A stretch of 64,000 nt of DNA from Mauremys mutica (lineage: Eukaryota > Chordata > Testudines > Geoemydidae): positions 44,428,003 to 44,492,002 of the forward strand of contig NC_059075.1 of NCBI RefSeq assembly GCF_020497125.1, read 5' to 3'. The translations under genes and the position numbers were made by a program. Positions within the stretch are counted from its first letter, which is position 1; each line of letters starts with the position of its first letter. This document shows positions 11,273 to 22,729 of this stretch, in pieces. The notes beneath the pieces were generated by a model. The model saw only the letters and a program-made list of their open reading frames with translations, was not told where the DNA came from and did not search any database.

Positions 11273-14208
11273 TTCTAGAAGCAATGCAAATAAAGGCAAA
11301 GTAGTTTGGCTGAAGTGACCATACTGTCCCACTCTTCATTAACATGCTGTTTTCTTGGGTGGGAGGGTTCTTGATTAGAAATGTTACTGGATCCTTTTGC
11401 AATAGCTGTTGAGGATAGGTTTACACACACGAAGCCAGGTCTTCAGTGAGAAGACCTGAGATTCTGATTTCTGTTTTCACAACTAAGTTCTGATAGAGCC
11501 CAACACACAAGTGTTTTATTATCAATGACTGTCCAGTGGCATATCTTTGAAGAACCATGTGACCTTCACAGTCATTCCCAGGTAAAATGCTTTTCAGAAG
11601 TCCAGTTTGAAGGCAAGACATAGATCACTGTAGTTACCTCATAAGGAAGGGATCCAGTCTCTCCTGGTAACAGATAGAAAGAGGCATTTCTGGCTACTGC
11701 TGCTATTTGGGTATCAGAGTATCTAGCAGTCTGAGCCACAATTTTTAGTCAAAAGAAGTTATTTTTGATGAAAAACTACCAAAACTGACATTTTGAAAAA
11801 TATCAATTTCTATGAAAATTCCCCTGGAAATTTTTTTCAAAATGACAAAAATTTTAGAAAATGTGAAAATAAAAAACAATTTTGAAATGATCTCCTGACC
11901 TCTCTGAAGTAGTGGTGCATAATATGACAATGTCATAGCTGGAATATTCTATTATTTTATTTTTAAAATTCTGATGGGCAGCTGCTACTTAGTACTGATG
12001 GAAAAAAATATTTTGTGTTCCTCATTAAAGTGCCTATTTGTATTGTAATTAACCTGTTTGATACTCTTGGGAGAATTTAATTCAGCATTTTTTCTTTTCT
12101 TATTTCAGTGTGGAAGATCATCCTGGTTTTCAGTGAAGAGAGAGACTGAGGCTGGTTCTGATTTTTCCAGACTGATTTGTCTCACTTATTTTGATGTCCA
12201 CAGTTTTAAAAGCTACATTATGTCATGATGGGATGTGGGAAAAACAGAAAGAAGCCATTCAATTATGTAAGGCCATTTGTTTGCAAAGTAATGAAAGGGA
12301 AAGTGGAAAAGTTCAACTCCTCAACTAGAGAATAGCCTTGAAAATTGGAGCAACATGTTTTTATAAAATCTATAGCAAATCAGAACAGATAAAAGAGTAT
12401 CTCTGTGTTTTGCTTTTTATCAAATATTTTACTCACATGAAACCATTATCACTGAAGTAAAAAAACATATGCTGTATCATACCCAAGATTGCTACAAACT
12501 ATATGTTGGGTTTTTTCAGACTGTTACATCATACATCAGTTATTTCTTTCCCCTCTACTGGTGATGATTTTCAAAGAGGATATAAAGTTTATCAGTGAAC
12601 CAGAGAGAGTTCCATTCTTTGCTATGGTGGAGGGGATGGACCATTATAGATAAATTAGTTTAGATGCATTTGAAATGAATCTCATTTTCCAGTCTTTATT
12701 ACATATTGTGGATTACTAACAAATACCAGGAATGATAAAGAAAAATCTATCAACCTTTAAACATACACAGAGCCAAATAAGAGTTTAACCAACCCCCTAA
12801 AATGAAAGTATACAACATAAAACAAGAAACTCTGGTTGGCTTCAGGACAGTTTGAGGGATAACATCCATTTTGGAAGTGAGACACTAATAATTTTGAGAG
12901 AATGTTGGACATTAAAAAACAGGGACCAGCCATGTTCTTCATTTGTCCTTTTGCCCTTAAACTAAAATGATTCTCAAATGTTATAGAGATACAGGTAAAA
13001 ATGCTCAGGCCCAAATTGGCCCCTCATGATCTGGGCATTGACAGACATCTGTCCAGGTATCTCCCTCTTTCATAGTGAGACACAGGGATATGCTGCCTCC
13101 ATGACATCACTCAGTTGCACTAACAGAGTGCCCCTTCACCACAGCTCAGCAGAGATGAACTTAGTGGCAAGAAGCAGAACAAGGATGAAGCTGGATCAGA
13201 AAGGGTGTAGGTGCATTTCAGGTGGTCACCTCACAGATTACAATGTGGAAATTTGAGCAGGAGGTAGTTTAGCTGGGAGTTGTATTACCTTCCTCTGGGT
13301 CCCTGCTGAAGAAAAAGCTGCAGGGGGGTCTCAGCCAACAATATTTGATTTGATACTATTAAGGCCCCAGCAGAAGCTCTGTTGCCAGAGAGGAGATGAC
13401 AGTTGTGGAGCACTAGCCATCCCTCCATAATAACGTTGCATGGAAAGGGGCCTGGCGTGTGGAGCCATGGCACCCCCAACCTCTCCTTCCAAAGACAGTA
13501 GCTGAAGTTTTACTACAGGAGGAGGCATTCTAGGTAGCTAAGTATTGATAGGGTTGCCCATCACCATGGTATCAGAGCACAATATTCTTGACTCAATCCT
13601 ATTGTGAAAGTCTATTTGTGCATACTCCTTGGTGTGTCCGTCTCTTTTAAAGCCTGACCTTCACTGCATGAAAAAGCAATTTCAAACTTAAAAATAATTG
13701 CGGGGAGGTAAATGCTCCTTGCCATCTTTTCTTAATTTCCTTTGAAATGAATGTATTAATATTAATTTTTGCCATCCTCAGTTCTTATCGATTTATGAAC
13801 CAATTTGCCTTGTAGGGACTGCTGCTTTTAAGATGTGCAGATTGGCTGCCTTTGATAAATCTGGCACACTATCTCAGGGATAGTAATTTTTCATTCTAAA
13901 TAGTCACGTATTGCTTGCTTGCTTTATTTCTTCTGGTTAAAACTAAATCATTCTGAACCAAATATTAAACAATGATGGTCCCAAGGTCCCTTACTTGACA
14001 TGTACTACAGATGGCACTCTTTTGTATTTAGGTAGTTATACCATAATAAATAGGACAATAAATATTCTAAGATAATCATTGGGGTCTGGCTTGTCATTTA
14101 TGTACTTGCCACAGTGGGTCAATCTCTTTCATGTTATTATTAAAAGTGAGATACATATGTGTCTTTGTTATCTGAATTTGCTAAGGTACAATGGCCATAC
14201 CAGTTCTG
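11273..14208. other. No gene recognised
   Basis: AT-rich DNA. One point of note is a strong splice-acceptor-like tract at 12089-12107 followed by a 41-codon open frame (discussed as a finding). Otherwise I see only chance open frames. Confidence 0.45.
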
Positions 14209-14213
14209 ATAAG

Positions 14214-14635
14214 TGTCAGAGACTGCGACGTGGACAGTCATGCCTACTGATTAAAGCAGGACTCAGTAGTCAGCCCAGGATCAGAACCCGGGTGAGAATC
14301 CAGATACCAAATGCAAGGATCAGAGCCAAAGTCAGGAATCAGAGCTGTGGGTCAAAGCCAGGTTACCTGGAGTGAGATGAGGCCAGGATAAAGTTGAGTC
14401 CATGGCAGGAGACAGGCTGGAACAAGGCTGGGAACAAGCAGACACAGGAGCTAACACAGCCTTGGATAAATGCTTTGAGCAGCCATCAAACTGCTGTTAC
14501 GGCTGGGCTTAAGAGCTGATCTCCTGACGCTTCCCCCAGTCAGGCGGTGTAGCCAAACAAGCAGCCTATTAAAGGCTAGCTGCATGCTTTAGGTTGCCTG
14601 GAGACTTGCTCTGCTGCAGGCCCTGATTCCTGACA
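14214..14635. mobile_element. Solo LTR, 422 bp, 5-bp target duplication
   Basis: Begins TGTCAGAGACTGCGACG and ends CCCTGATTCCTGACA, giving TG...CA ends inside an inverted TGTCAG/CTGACA. ATAAG flanks it exactly at 14209-14213 and 14636-14640. Internal DNA has repeated 'gatcagagcc/ggaatcagag' words. Size, ends and 5-bp duplication fit an LTR left after recombination between the two LTRs of a retrotransposon, Ty3/gypsy or ERV. There is no coding sequence and I cannot set its direction. Confidence 0.85.
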
Positions 14636-15097
14636 ATAAGTGGAAAAATTAAGAAAACAATTTTGCTGTAATTTTTAGAGTGCATTTGACCTTAGAATCT
14701 AGAAGCTGTTTCACGTTCCCCTTAAGCACATTGTATCTTAGGCCTGGTCTACACTACGAGTTTATCTCGAATTTAGCAGTGTTAAACCAAATTAACCCTG
14801 CACCCGTCCACACAACGAAGCCCTTTATTTCGATAAAAAAGGGCTCTTAATATCGATATCTGTACTCCACCCCGACGAGAGGAGTAGTGCTGAAATCAGT
14901 ATTGCCATTTTGAATTACGGTTAGTGTGGCCGCAATTCGACGGTATTGGCCTCTGGGAGCTATCCCACAGTGCACCATTGTGACCGCTCTGGACAGCAAT
15001 CTGAACTCAGATGCACTGGCCAGGTAGAAAGGAGAAGCCCCGTGAACTTTTGAATTTCATTTGCTGTTTGCCCAGTGTGGAGCGCTGATCAACACAG

Positions 15098-15409
15098 ATG
15101 ACCATGCAGTCCCAGAATCCAAAAAGAGCTCCAGCATGGACCGTACGGGAGATACTGAATCTGATCTCTGTATGGGGAGATGAATCTGTTCTATCAGAAC
15201 TCCGTTCCAAAAGACGAAATGCCAAAACATTTGAAAAAATTTCCAAGACTATGATGGACAGAGGCCACAACAGGGAGTGCTGCGTGAAACTTAAGGAGCT
15301 GAGACAAGCGTACCAGAAAGCCAAAGAATCAAATGGACGCTTATGGAGGGAGGGGCGACTGATGACTGTAGCTATCCCACAGTTCCCGCACTCTCCGAAA
15401 ACCATTTGA
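15098..15409 (+). CDS. Myb/SANT-like DNA-binding protein of a Harbinger element, truncated
   Basis: The 103-residue frame opens with a Myb/SANT-like (trihelix, Myb_DNA-bind_4 type) domain at about residues 12-81. Visible landmarks are W14 in APAWTVREILNLISVWGD, W26, then KTFEKISKTMMDRG (helix 2) and VKLKELRQAYQKAKESNGR (helix 3). In PIF/Harbinger elements this second protein binds element ends and works with the DDE nuclease in the nucleus. After residue 81 the frame runs into the element's inverted-repeat arm and stops, so nothing that I recognise follows the domain. The stretch between helix 2 and helix 3 (HNRECCVK) seems two or so residues short compared with relatives that I recall. Start: the first ATG upstream of the domain. 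Expression is unproven; it may be a dead copy. It is not a host gene as far as can be seen. Confidence 0.6.
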   Translation: MTMQSQNPKRAPAWTVREILNLISVWGDESVLSELRSKRRNAKTFEKISKTMMDRGHNRECCVKLKELRQAYQKAKESNGRLWREGRLMTVAIPQFPHSPKTI

Positions 15410-15967
15410 ATTCTTGGCTGAGCTCCCAAAGCCTGAAGGGTCAAAAACATTGTCGCGGGTGGCTCAGGGTATATGTCATCAGCCCCCCCGTGAAAGCAAA
15501 GGGAAAAAAATTGTTTCTCGCCTTTTTTCAATGTCACCGTTTGTCTACTGGATGCTGCTGGAAGACGCGGTGCTGCAGCACTACACAGCAGCATCCCCTT
15601 CCCTTCCCTTGCGGACGGCAGACGGTACAATAGAGCTGGTAACCGTCTTTGCTAACTTGCAAAAGGCAAGGGGATGCTGCTGTGTAGCACTGCAGTATCG
15701 CATCTGTCAGCAGCATCCAGTAGACATACAGTGACAGTGAAAAAAGGCTGAAAGGGCTCCATGGTTGCCATGCTATGGCGTCTGCCCGGGCAATCCCAGG
15801 AAAAGGGCTTGAAATGACTGTCTGCCGTTGCTTTCATGGAGGGAGGATTGACTGACGACATTTACCCAGAATCACCCACAACACTGTTTTTGCCCCATCA
15901 TGCATTGGGATCTCAACCCAGAATTCTAATTGGCGGGGGAGACTGCGGGAACTATGGGATAGCTACC
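15368..15967. repeat. Large inverted repeat inside the Harbinger element
   Basis: Arm 15368-15605 pairs with arm 15662-15967, with a loop of about 56 bp. Matching inverted blocks include 'gtctactggatgctgctg' at 15542 against 'cagcagcatccagtagac' at 15708, and 'agttcccgca' against 'tgcgggaact'. The right arm is longer because of an extra segment around 15740-15830. Transcripts would fold into a long hairpin. Confidence 0.8.
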
Positions 15968-16254
15968 CACAGTGCAACACTCCGGAAATCGACACTAGGC
16001 TCGGTACATGGACGCACACCGCCGAATTAATGTGCTTAGGTGTGGCCACGTGCACTCGACTTTATACAATCTGTTTCCAAAAATCAATTTCTGTAAAATC
16101 AGAATAATCCCGTAGTGTAGACATACCCTTATATGAGGGGAAATGATATTTTAAAATGATGCAATGCCACATTAATCCATTCTTGCATGCCCGTTTGCCT
16201 ATGGGCTATTAATAAAAGTGATAATTTGTTACATCTAGTTGACCGAGGAGCTGA

Positions 16255-17286
16255 AGCCAAGATCCACAAAAAGATTTAAGTGCCTAAATCCCAGATTTAG
16301 GCTCCACTTAGTATTAGGCAAAAACTATAATCCCCTAAATTCACTCAGCACCTAAATTTCTTCAGTAACCGTCCCTTCGGTGCCTAAATTTCTGCTCTGG
16401 GCATGCACATGACTGTCTCAGTGAGGTGTCTGGATGCCTAAGCCCCACTATAATCCTCAAACCAGGAGCAGACAGACAGGACAATGCCTATTTTGCCAGC
16501 AAGATCCAATCTGGTAGTTGGGCTCTGAACATGCCTAACTCCACCGAAAAAAAAGAAAAGAATGCCAGGAGGCAACAACCTCACCTGTAACTGAGTAGTG
16601 ATGGTAGTCACCCAGGATGGAGGGGCCCCCACTTCAATTCCCCCCTCAGCCTGAGGGGAAGAAGGGATTTGAACAGAGTTCTGTACCTCATAGGTGAGCA
16701 CCTTAACCACAAGCCTATAGGACATTCTGCTGTGGGGTGCTCTCAATTTCTCTTGTTGAAGCCATTCCAATTAGTATTAAATATTAATTGGGCCAGAGTA
16801 GGAGTAGCCCAGTGGCTAGGGCACCACACTGAGAAGTGGGAAACCCCTTTTAAAATTCCTTCTCATTAGGCAGAGGTGGGAATTGAAGCAGGGGTTTCCA
16901 CATCCTGGATGAGTACCCTAACCACTGGACTAAGGTTGTAACAGCAGCCTTTTCCCCACCTCCAGCAGCCATTTTGTGTGGAGCTAGTCAGGCACCTAAG
17001 CCATTCTTGCATGTGGATTTGCCCTTCAGCCTGGATTTAGGTGCCTAACTGGGAGAGGCAGGGTTTCAGATACACCCCTCTTGCTGGTATGTCCCATTGG
17101 ATAATTTAACTGGTTCCACCATAACATGTTGGCTTTTGTGGATTCGATTCTAAGGCACTTATCTTTCCTTATTCATTGTACAGGGAGCCTCAGCACCTAG
17201 TTCGGGGTTTGTGGTATTCCAGTGATTTTCAAAGCACCTAAAAGTTAGGCATTGTACTGCTTAAGTCCTTTTGTGGATCCAGACCT
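16255..17286. mobile_element. Fold-back DNA element, uninterrupted copy
   Basis: Left end AGCCAAGATCCACAAAAAG and right end CTTTTGTGGATCCAGACCT are inverted, followed inward by 'ttaagtgcctaaat' blocks repeated in both directions. The order of inner blocks, including 'tctcttgttgaagccattcc' near 16750, matches 3437-6553, where a CR1 sits in the middle. Length is about 1.03 kb and no coding sequence is seen. Target duplication is unclear. Confidence 0.72.
16806..16928. repeat. tRNA-like hairpin module
   Basis: Arm 16806-16858 (CCAGTGGCTAGGGCAC ... GGGAAACCCC) pairs with arm 16876-16928, whose reverse complement reads CCAGTGGTTAGGGTACTC and then GGAAACCCCTGCTTCAATTC. Each arm resembles a tRNA-like Pol III promoter (A-like GTGGYTAGGG, B-like GCTTCAATTC). 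Equivalent modules occur at 6146-6275 and, weaker, at 61818-61960. Confidence 0.6.
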
Positions 17287-17479
17287 TATTGCCTGTGATA
17301 TGTGGTGATGTAATTGTCATCCTTACAGGCTATGCCATCAAATTTGCTGCCAGATCTCTCGTTGGTTTGTGCATTGAGGATTGGTACATTTTAAAAGTAC
17401 AGCTTTTAAAAACTAATTTTCTACCCAGACATCACCTTTCTCACTGTGCAAATTAAAGTAATAATACCTAATTCCTACC

Positions 17480-18721
17480 TGTCCGAAACCGATCCAGGTT
17501 CGATAAGCTTTGGTATTGGGAGAGGAAAAACAGGCTGAACCAGAATAAAGTTTAAAGCCAAGTGGCTGCGTTTATTTGGGGGAAAGTTACAAATTGGGCC
17601 AAGGGGAGGAGGCAGCTCTTAGCTGGGATGTTATCAAACAATACAAACACACCCAAAAATCATTAACAATACAACTCTATACTGCTCACTGCTTCACACT
17701 GAGTAGGCAGGCGCACCAATTACACAAGGAGGAAATCGGGTTCGTCAGAGCGGTGCCCGGTGCAACACAGAAAAGAGACCCACAGGCCACTGCCTCAACC
17801 GCCCTTGCTTTCACACTAAGGGTTTTACCCAGAGTGTGGTGCGGCTGCGATTGTGCAGATTCCACTCACTCAGACCGCGGGGACAGGAACTCCTTGGTCA
17901 GCTAATCCTCAGATGGAGACAGCACCCAGCACCAAGCACTCCACACAAAGACAGAGCAGTAACTCACACAACCTAAAACAGTCTACAATTAACTATCTAC
18001 TAAAACTCAGAACAACTACACAAACACAACAACTGTGCAATTATGAGCTCAATAATTCAACTCTCATATACTGTATACACACTTGGTACCGAGTCAGGAA
18101 GGGGGAAAAAGAGGGGAAGCTAGGTAAGCAAAATGTCAGAAATTAGAATGCAAATACCGCACTCCAGGCGCAGCTGACCAGCAGAGCAGACACCAGAAGC
18201 ATGACAAGCTAATAGAAATAGATCCAAAACGACATGACACGAGCTAGCTATAACGGGAGGAGACCCTGGCTGAAAGGTTGATCAGGCCCTTCAGCTGACA
18301 CGTGGACACTCCACATAAATTTTGGGGGGAAACCTAGTTTTATTCGAAGGGTCTCACTCACTCGTGTCAGCATCTGATTGGTCCCTGGCTCCTACACCCT
18401 TCAGGCTCCAAGCTGTTGCCCCCCACGCCAACAGGATTTGCACACGACACACTGGCATCTTTGCACAAGGCACTAGCCTGACCCCTAGATGACCAGGCCA
18501 AAAAGAGCGGGAAAATGCACACAGCACTATAATGTTGCACACCGCACCTCAGGGTTGCACACGACACCACGGTGTTGCTGGGCAGAATTAGGTCTCTGCC
18601 CTCTCCTGTGGAACAAGAACCTGGTCCAAGATGGAGGCTGCCTTGTCCTTTTAGCAGAACAAGATGGCCGTGGACCGACAATTGGCCATACAGAGCCATA
18701 ACTATGTATAGGGTTGCGACA
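17480..18721 (-). mobile_element. Solo LTR, 1,242 bp, 5-bp target duplication
   Basis: The block starts TGTCCGAAACC and ends GGGTTGCGACA, flanked exactly by CTACC at 17475-17479 and 18722-18726. On the minus strand an AATAAA lies near 17572, about 90 bp before the far end, as expected for the R/U5 part of an LTR, so the minus direction is preferred. It has no coding sequence; open frames inside overlap on both strands. Long LTR and 5-bp duplication would suit spuma-like/class III ERV or Ty3/gypsy elements, which cannot be told apart here. Confidence 0.82.
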
Positions 18722-18726
18722 CTACC

Positions 18727-18822
18727 TATCGGGCCAAATTCAGTTCTGGTGTAAACACAGTTCATTGACTTCAACAGAGTTGCAAGCTTCTTACACCAGG
18801 CGTAAAACTGGGTCACAGATTT
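18727..18822. repeat. Short palindromic MITE-like repeat
   Basis: GGGCCAAATTCAGTTCTGG at the left is inverse to a right end reading 'cttacaccaggcgtaaaac' and 'tgggtc'. The centre is 'cattgacttcaacagag'. It directly follows the solo LTR duplication, so the LTR jumped in beside or into it. Confidence 0.55.
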
Positions 18823-18910
18823 TAAGGCCAGCAAGGACCATTAAGGTCAACTAGTCCCACCACCTACATAACTCAGGCCATACAATTTCACTCCGTGTTT
18901 CCTGAATTTT
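18815..18910 (-). repeat. CR1 3' end fragment
   Basis: 'aaggccagcaaggaccatta' then 'ctagtcccaccacctacata' and 'caggccatacaatttcac' is the reverse of a CR1 3' UTR end. It lies head to tail with a second CR1 tail that starts at 18915. Confidence 0.55.
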
Positions 18911-18914
18911 GCCC

Positions 18915-19335
18915 ATTTCATAGATTCATGGATTATAAAGACAGAAGGGACCATTGTGATCATCTAGCCTGACCTCCAGTATAACACTGGCCATAAGATT
19001 TCCCTGAATTAATTCCTGTTTGAACTAGAGCAAATCTTTTAGAAAAATAGCCAATCTAGATTTAATTAATTTCCAGTGATAGAGAATCTTGTGGCTGAGC
19101 TAGAGATATTTTTTAGAAAGACATTGATCTTGATTGAAAGACATCATGTGATAGAGAATCTATACCCATATCCATATCCCTTGCTAAGTCTCTCCCATGG
19201 TTAATTACCCTTACTGTTAAAAATGTGCATCTTATTTTTACCCTGATTTTATCAACATTCCACTTCTAGCTACTGGATCTTGTTATATTTTTCCTTCTAA
19301 ATTAAGGCACTCTACTATCTCAAATTTTCTCACTT
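18915..19335 (-). mobile_element. CR1 LINE 3' UTR, truncated
   Basis: On the minus strand this runs from 'ggaatgttgataaaatcagg' through 'aacagtaagggtaattaacc' to 'ccctctagatgatcacaatggtccc'-like sequence and ends at 'aatctatga' near 18919. Only the 3' UTR-like portion survives. Confidence 0.7.
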
Positions 19336-19390
19336 TATAGTGACTTATCAACAATTCATCAAACACTGTACATTTCCAAAATCTTGTACA

Positions 19391-20657
19391 TGTAACTCTT
19401 CTGCCCCTCTGAGTTGGCAGCAACAAGGGCCAGGTTCAGTATCCAGGGGTTCCGTTTCAATAACGCAATGCAAAACCGGCTTGAGCCCCCACCCAGTGAC
19501 CTGGGACAATTACCTACCCCCCCCCCCGGGCACCTCTAGGAGGCAATACTTCCACCACAAACAGGATTCATAACATAAACCATGAGCAAAAGACCCACCA
19601 AGTAAGTTTTGGCAATGTCCTTTTCCCCTCAGGGTCGTAAGTCCAATCACCCCAAAGTCCAACAACCCAAAAGTCTCTTCCCTGGTCAGTGCCGCCCCAG
19701 AGTTCAAAAGTTTATCTGCAGAGTTTTACCCCCACCAGCCTGGGTGGAAATGGGGGGGGCGCACACAGGGTGTTAAGGGGAACCTTACATGGGCTGGGGC
19801 TGACTGCCCTGCCTTTCCGTGGAGTTCTGCTGCAGCCTTCACCACGACCGGCTCCACTCCACCAGCTGCGCCGCTCCTCCAGCCGACCCGTGAGCCACTC
19901 CAGCCATCCCCGCAAACCGCTCACTCGCTGTTCTGTGGGCTGCTCCAACCATCCCGCAAACTGCTCAGCTCCGCTCTGCTCACTGTTCCGTGAGCTGCTC
20001 AAACCGTGCTGCAAACTGCTCTGCTCTGCTACCTGCTTAGCAATAGATCTTCAGGCTCCCCTACTTGTTAACACAGCACTCAGTGATCTCAGCTCAGTAA
20101 GTTTAGCTCTTTTAGTGATTTCAGCTCTTAGTGATTTCAGCTTGTAGTAGGAGAGCCCCAGTGCTGGTGCACCATTTGCCCAAAGTGAATTCAGCTCAGC
20201 AGCCTCTAGGTGGACTCCTATGGAATCAAAATTATCTCTGCTCTTCAACAGTGGAGAGAGGAGGAGGAGGTGCAATTGGTGTTCCAGGCCCTCAAAAGGT
20301 TCCATACCATCAGGTACACATGCCAGTCCCCAACCTCTCTCCATTCACTGGGAGTTGGAACCCATGTCCCTTGTCTAGCGAGTGCTACTTAGTTGATAGT
20401 GAGATCCTCTGTCATAAAACAGGTTCATAGTCCCTCATTCACATAATCAGGGTAACACAACTTTATTCCTCCTGCCCCAATAACAGAGAAATTGAGGATC
20501 CCACAGCTGTCAAAGTGACCATTTTAGGCTGCTGTGGGCTACGCTAGGCAGGGTGGGTGTGCCTATGCAAACAAGATCAGCCCCTGAAATTCTTTTCCAC
20601 ACTCGCCATAATTCACGGCCAGATGTCAGGGTAGAGCTCATCCTGACTCTGCTTACA
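19391..20657. mobile_element. LTR-like repeat, candidate solo LTR
   Basis: Ends TGTAACTCTTCTGCC and GACTCTGCTTACA give inverted TGTAA/TTACA ends and a length (1,267 bp) like the nearby solo LTR. On the minus strand GGAATAAAGTTG lies near 20464. I cannot find a matching target duplication (flanks GTACA and TCCAA), so an LTR is likely but unproven. Contains a C11 run at 19517 and GC-rich 'gctgctc/ctccgctc' repeats. Open frames (19689-20147 and antisense) show no known domain. Confidence 0.5.
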
Positions 20658-22729
20658 TCCAATTGTTAACAATTAATTTATGTCAGGAAAAGACTTGCCT
20701 TGCAGCATAGGGCTTACCCATCATATTTGCTGTTCATATTGGGTTTATATGTTCGTCAGGCAGCTTGCCAGTAAATGTGAAAACCCTCTGATTGTCACCT
20801 GTTCTTCTGTTTTCAAAACTCATTTGGGTAGTCTCAGTCAGCTGTTCTGCTTTTCTCAGAGTTTCTAAATTGTCTCTCACTACTGGTCAGATTCTTCAAA
20901 GAACAATATGGCCCAATAGGAATTACCAGTTAGAAAGGAGAGATATTTTTTTCTTCATTTGAAAAACTACTATAGGATGGTAAACTATTTCAGATAGCCT
21001 CTTCTATACAAAATATGTGATGGTATGAAGCTGCTAATGATTCAGACAAAGTGGTAACGTAACCATTACAGCATGCTAAATTAGAAGAAATGGTTAAAAT
21101 TCAAAGGGCTGAAGTTGTTTTATAAAATAATCTTGATAGATTAGATACAAGGGCTCAACAGTAGAATATGTAAATGTATAGTCCAAGTGTAAAGTAGAAA
21201 TAATCACCAAGCTAATAGTTTAAATGGCATACAATTAGTTGTTATTGTAGAAGAAAAGGATCTGAGGGCTGGATATTCAGCAGATATAAATTAATATACA
21301 TTATTATTGTTCCTTTGACTTCTGTGGAGCCACACCAATTCCAAAAAGGGGTATCAGAGAGTGTATGCCCAGGGAGTGAGCCTAGAGGCCAAAGAAAGAG
21401 ATAATGTCTGGAACCTGCTCAGACCCAAGGAAGCGTAAATGTGCATTGATCTACCATGTGGATCCAAACACAGCATCCTGCTGAGTGTTCAGCAGGAGGA
21501 GCGCAACCATGACTGCAATAGCATCCAAAGACAGGGTTTGGTCCTTTATGTATTTTTCCAGGTTAATAATTAAATCATTTTAAAAAACAAAATTGGGTTA
21601 GCAATATATTCCATCTGTCAGGCTGTATAACAAACATTTGATCACTAGCTGTCAGTTTATCTAAAAGACAGATTCTATGCTATAAGATTCTGGAGGTGGG
21701 AGGAAGATTTTAAGGAAACCAAATAAGTTAATTAGAATCCCTAAACCTATTTTATTTAGTGAAACATGTCCAAACAACATAACACATGCATTATAAAGCC
21801 ATTCCGTGGCATAATTTACAGCATTTATCTTTAAAGATGAAAATGTACACACATCCTTATTTAATCACAAGACAAATCCAAATGCAAAATTAGACATGAC
21901 TGAAAGATTTGTTTTCAAATAATTACATTCATGATAAAAATAATGATATTACCATAATACACATCTACTCTGTAAAGGGTATTAACTCACATAATTTATG
22001 GAGTGAAAAAAAATCTGTGGTGCAAAGGATGTCTCTTCCCTAGTGCTTTTCAGAAACTCAGTTTCTTCTGAGTAACTTGTGTTGTTAAACAACACAGATA
22101 AAGGAGGAGTATTGAAAATAATTGGCTCAAAGGGAAAATCCTTTAATTTCATCCTATATGAGCTATCTGGTCTTGGTTTTTTTTTTACCATTTCCTTTTA
22201 TTGCATGGCCATCACAAACCATGTATATCTTTGAACAGTGCTTACTAGATAGAGTATTTTCATGGAAATTATCTGTTCACTATATATATAACAAACTAGT
22301 ACCATTAAGGTAATCCAATAATTTAACATAAAAGAAGAATTAAAATAAATTAAAATACATCTTCGTGTGTTTGCTTGAATCCCCGACTACAAGCAAAAAT
22401 AACTACCAAATTCTTCAGAAAATATATTGTGAGTGAATTCTTTCATCTTATTTCAGGCTCTTCAGACTAGTAAAGTATCAAAGTCCATTGAAGTTCAATA
22501 GCAAGTGGCAGTTTTATTTAGATGGTAGCATCCAAAAAAAAAATCAATAAAAGGCGGAACTGGGAAAAGAACATTTTGTTTTCTTTACTGCCTAGGGTGG
22601 AGCAGTACATATCACAATGAAGTACTGTGCGTATTGGGCCATTTCCTTATTTTAGATACAGCATGTGGTCTTGTTACCCAGGGTTCTTTCAACCCAAAGC
22701 TCTTGATAACTTTACTCTGTGCAGGGTTG
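20658..22729. other. No gene recognised
   Basis: AT-rich DNA without element ends or convincing open frames. Small poly-A and poly-T runs only. Confidence 0.5.

Larger units (their letters stand above)
14741..16128 (+). mobile_element. PIF/Harbinger-type DNA element with internal inverted repeat
   Basis: Ends GGCCTGGTCTACACTACGAG and CCGTAGTGTAGACATACCC form a terminal inverted repeat flanked by TTA on both sides (14738-14740 and 16129-16131), the typical PIF/Harbinger TWA target duplication. It is 1,388 bp long. The left half carries a Myb/SANT-like open frame (15098-15409). The right half is mostly a large inverted repeat, 15368-15605 against 15662-15967. No DDE transposase is present, so it is non-autonomous. 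A very similar family is, from memory, abundant in turtle genomes, where its SANT frame is often annotated within ZSCAN29-like predictions. Confidence 0.85.

Noticed and set aside
15007..15630. 207-codon minus-strand frame antisense to the SANT protein
   Set aside because: It runs through the hairpin arms and opposite the real domain; it is a shadow of the repeat.
18367..18834. 155-codon minus-strand frame
   Set aside because: It spans the edge of the solo LTR and the palindrome beyond it, so it cannot be one gene.
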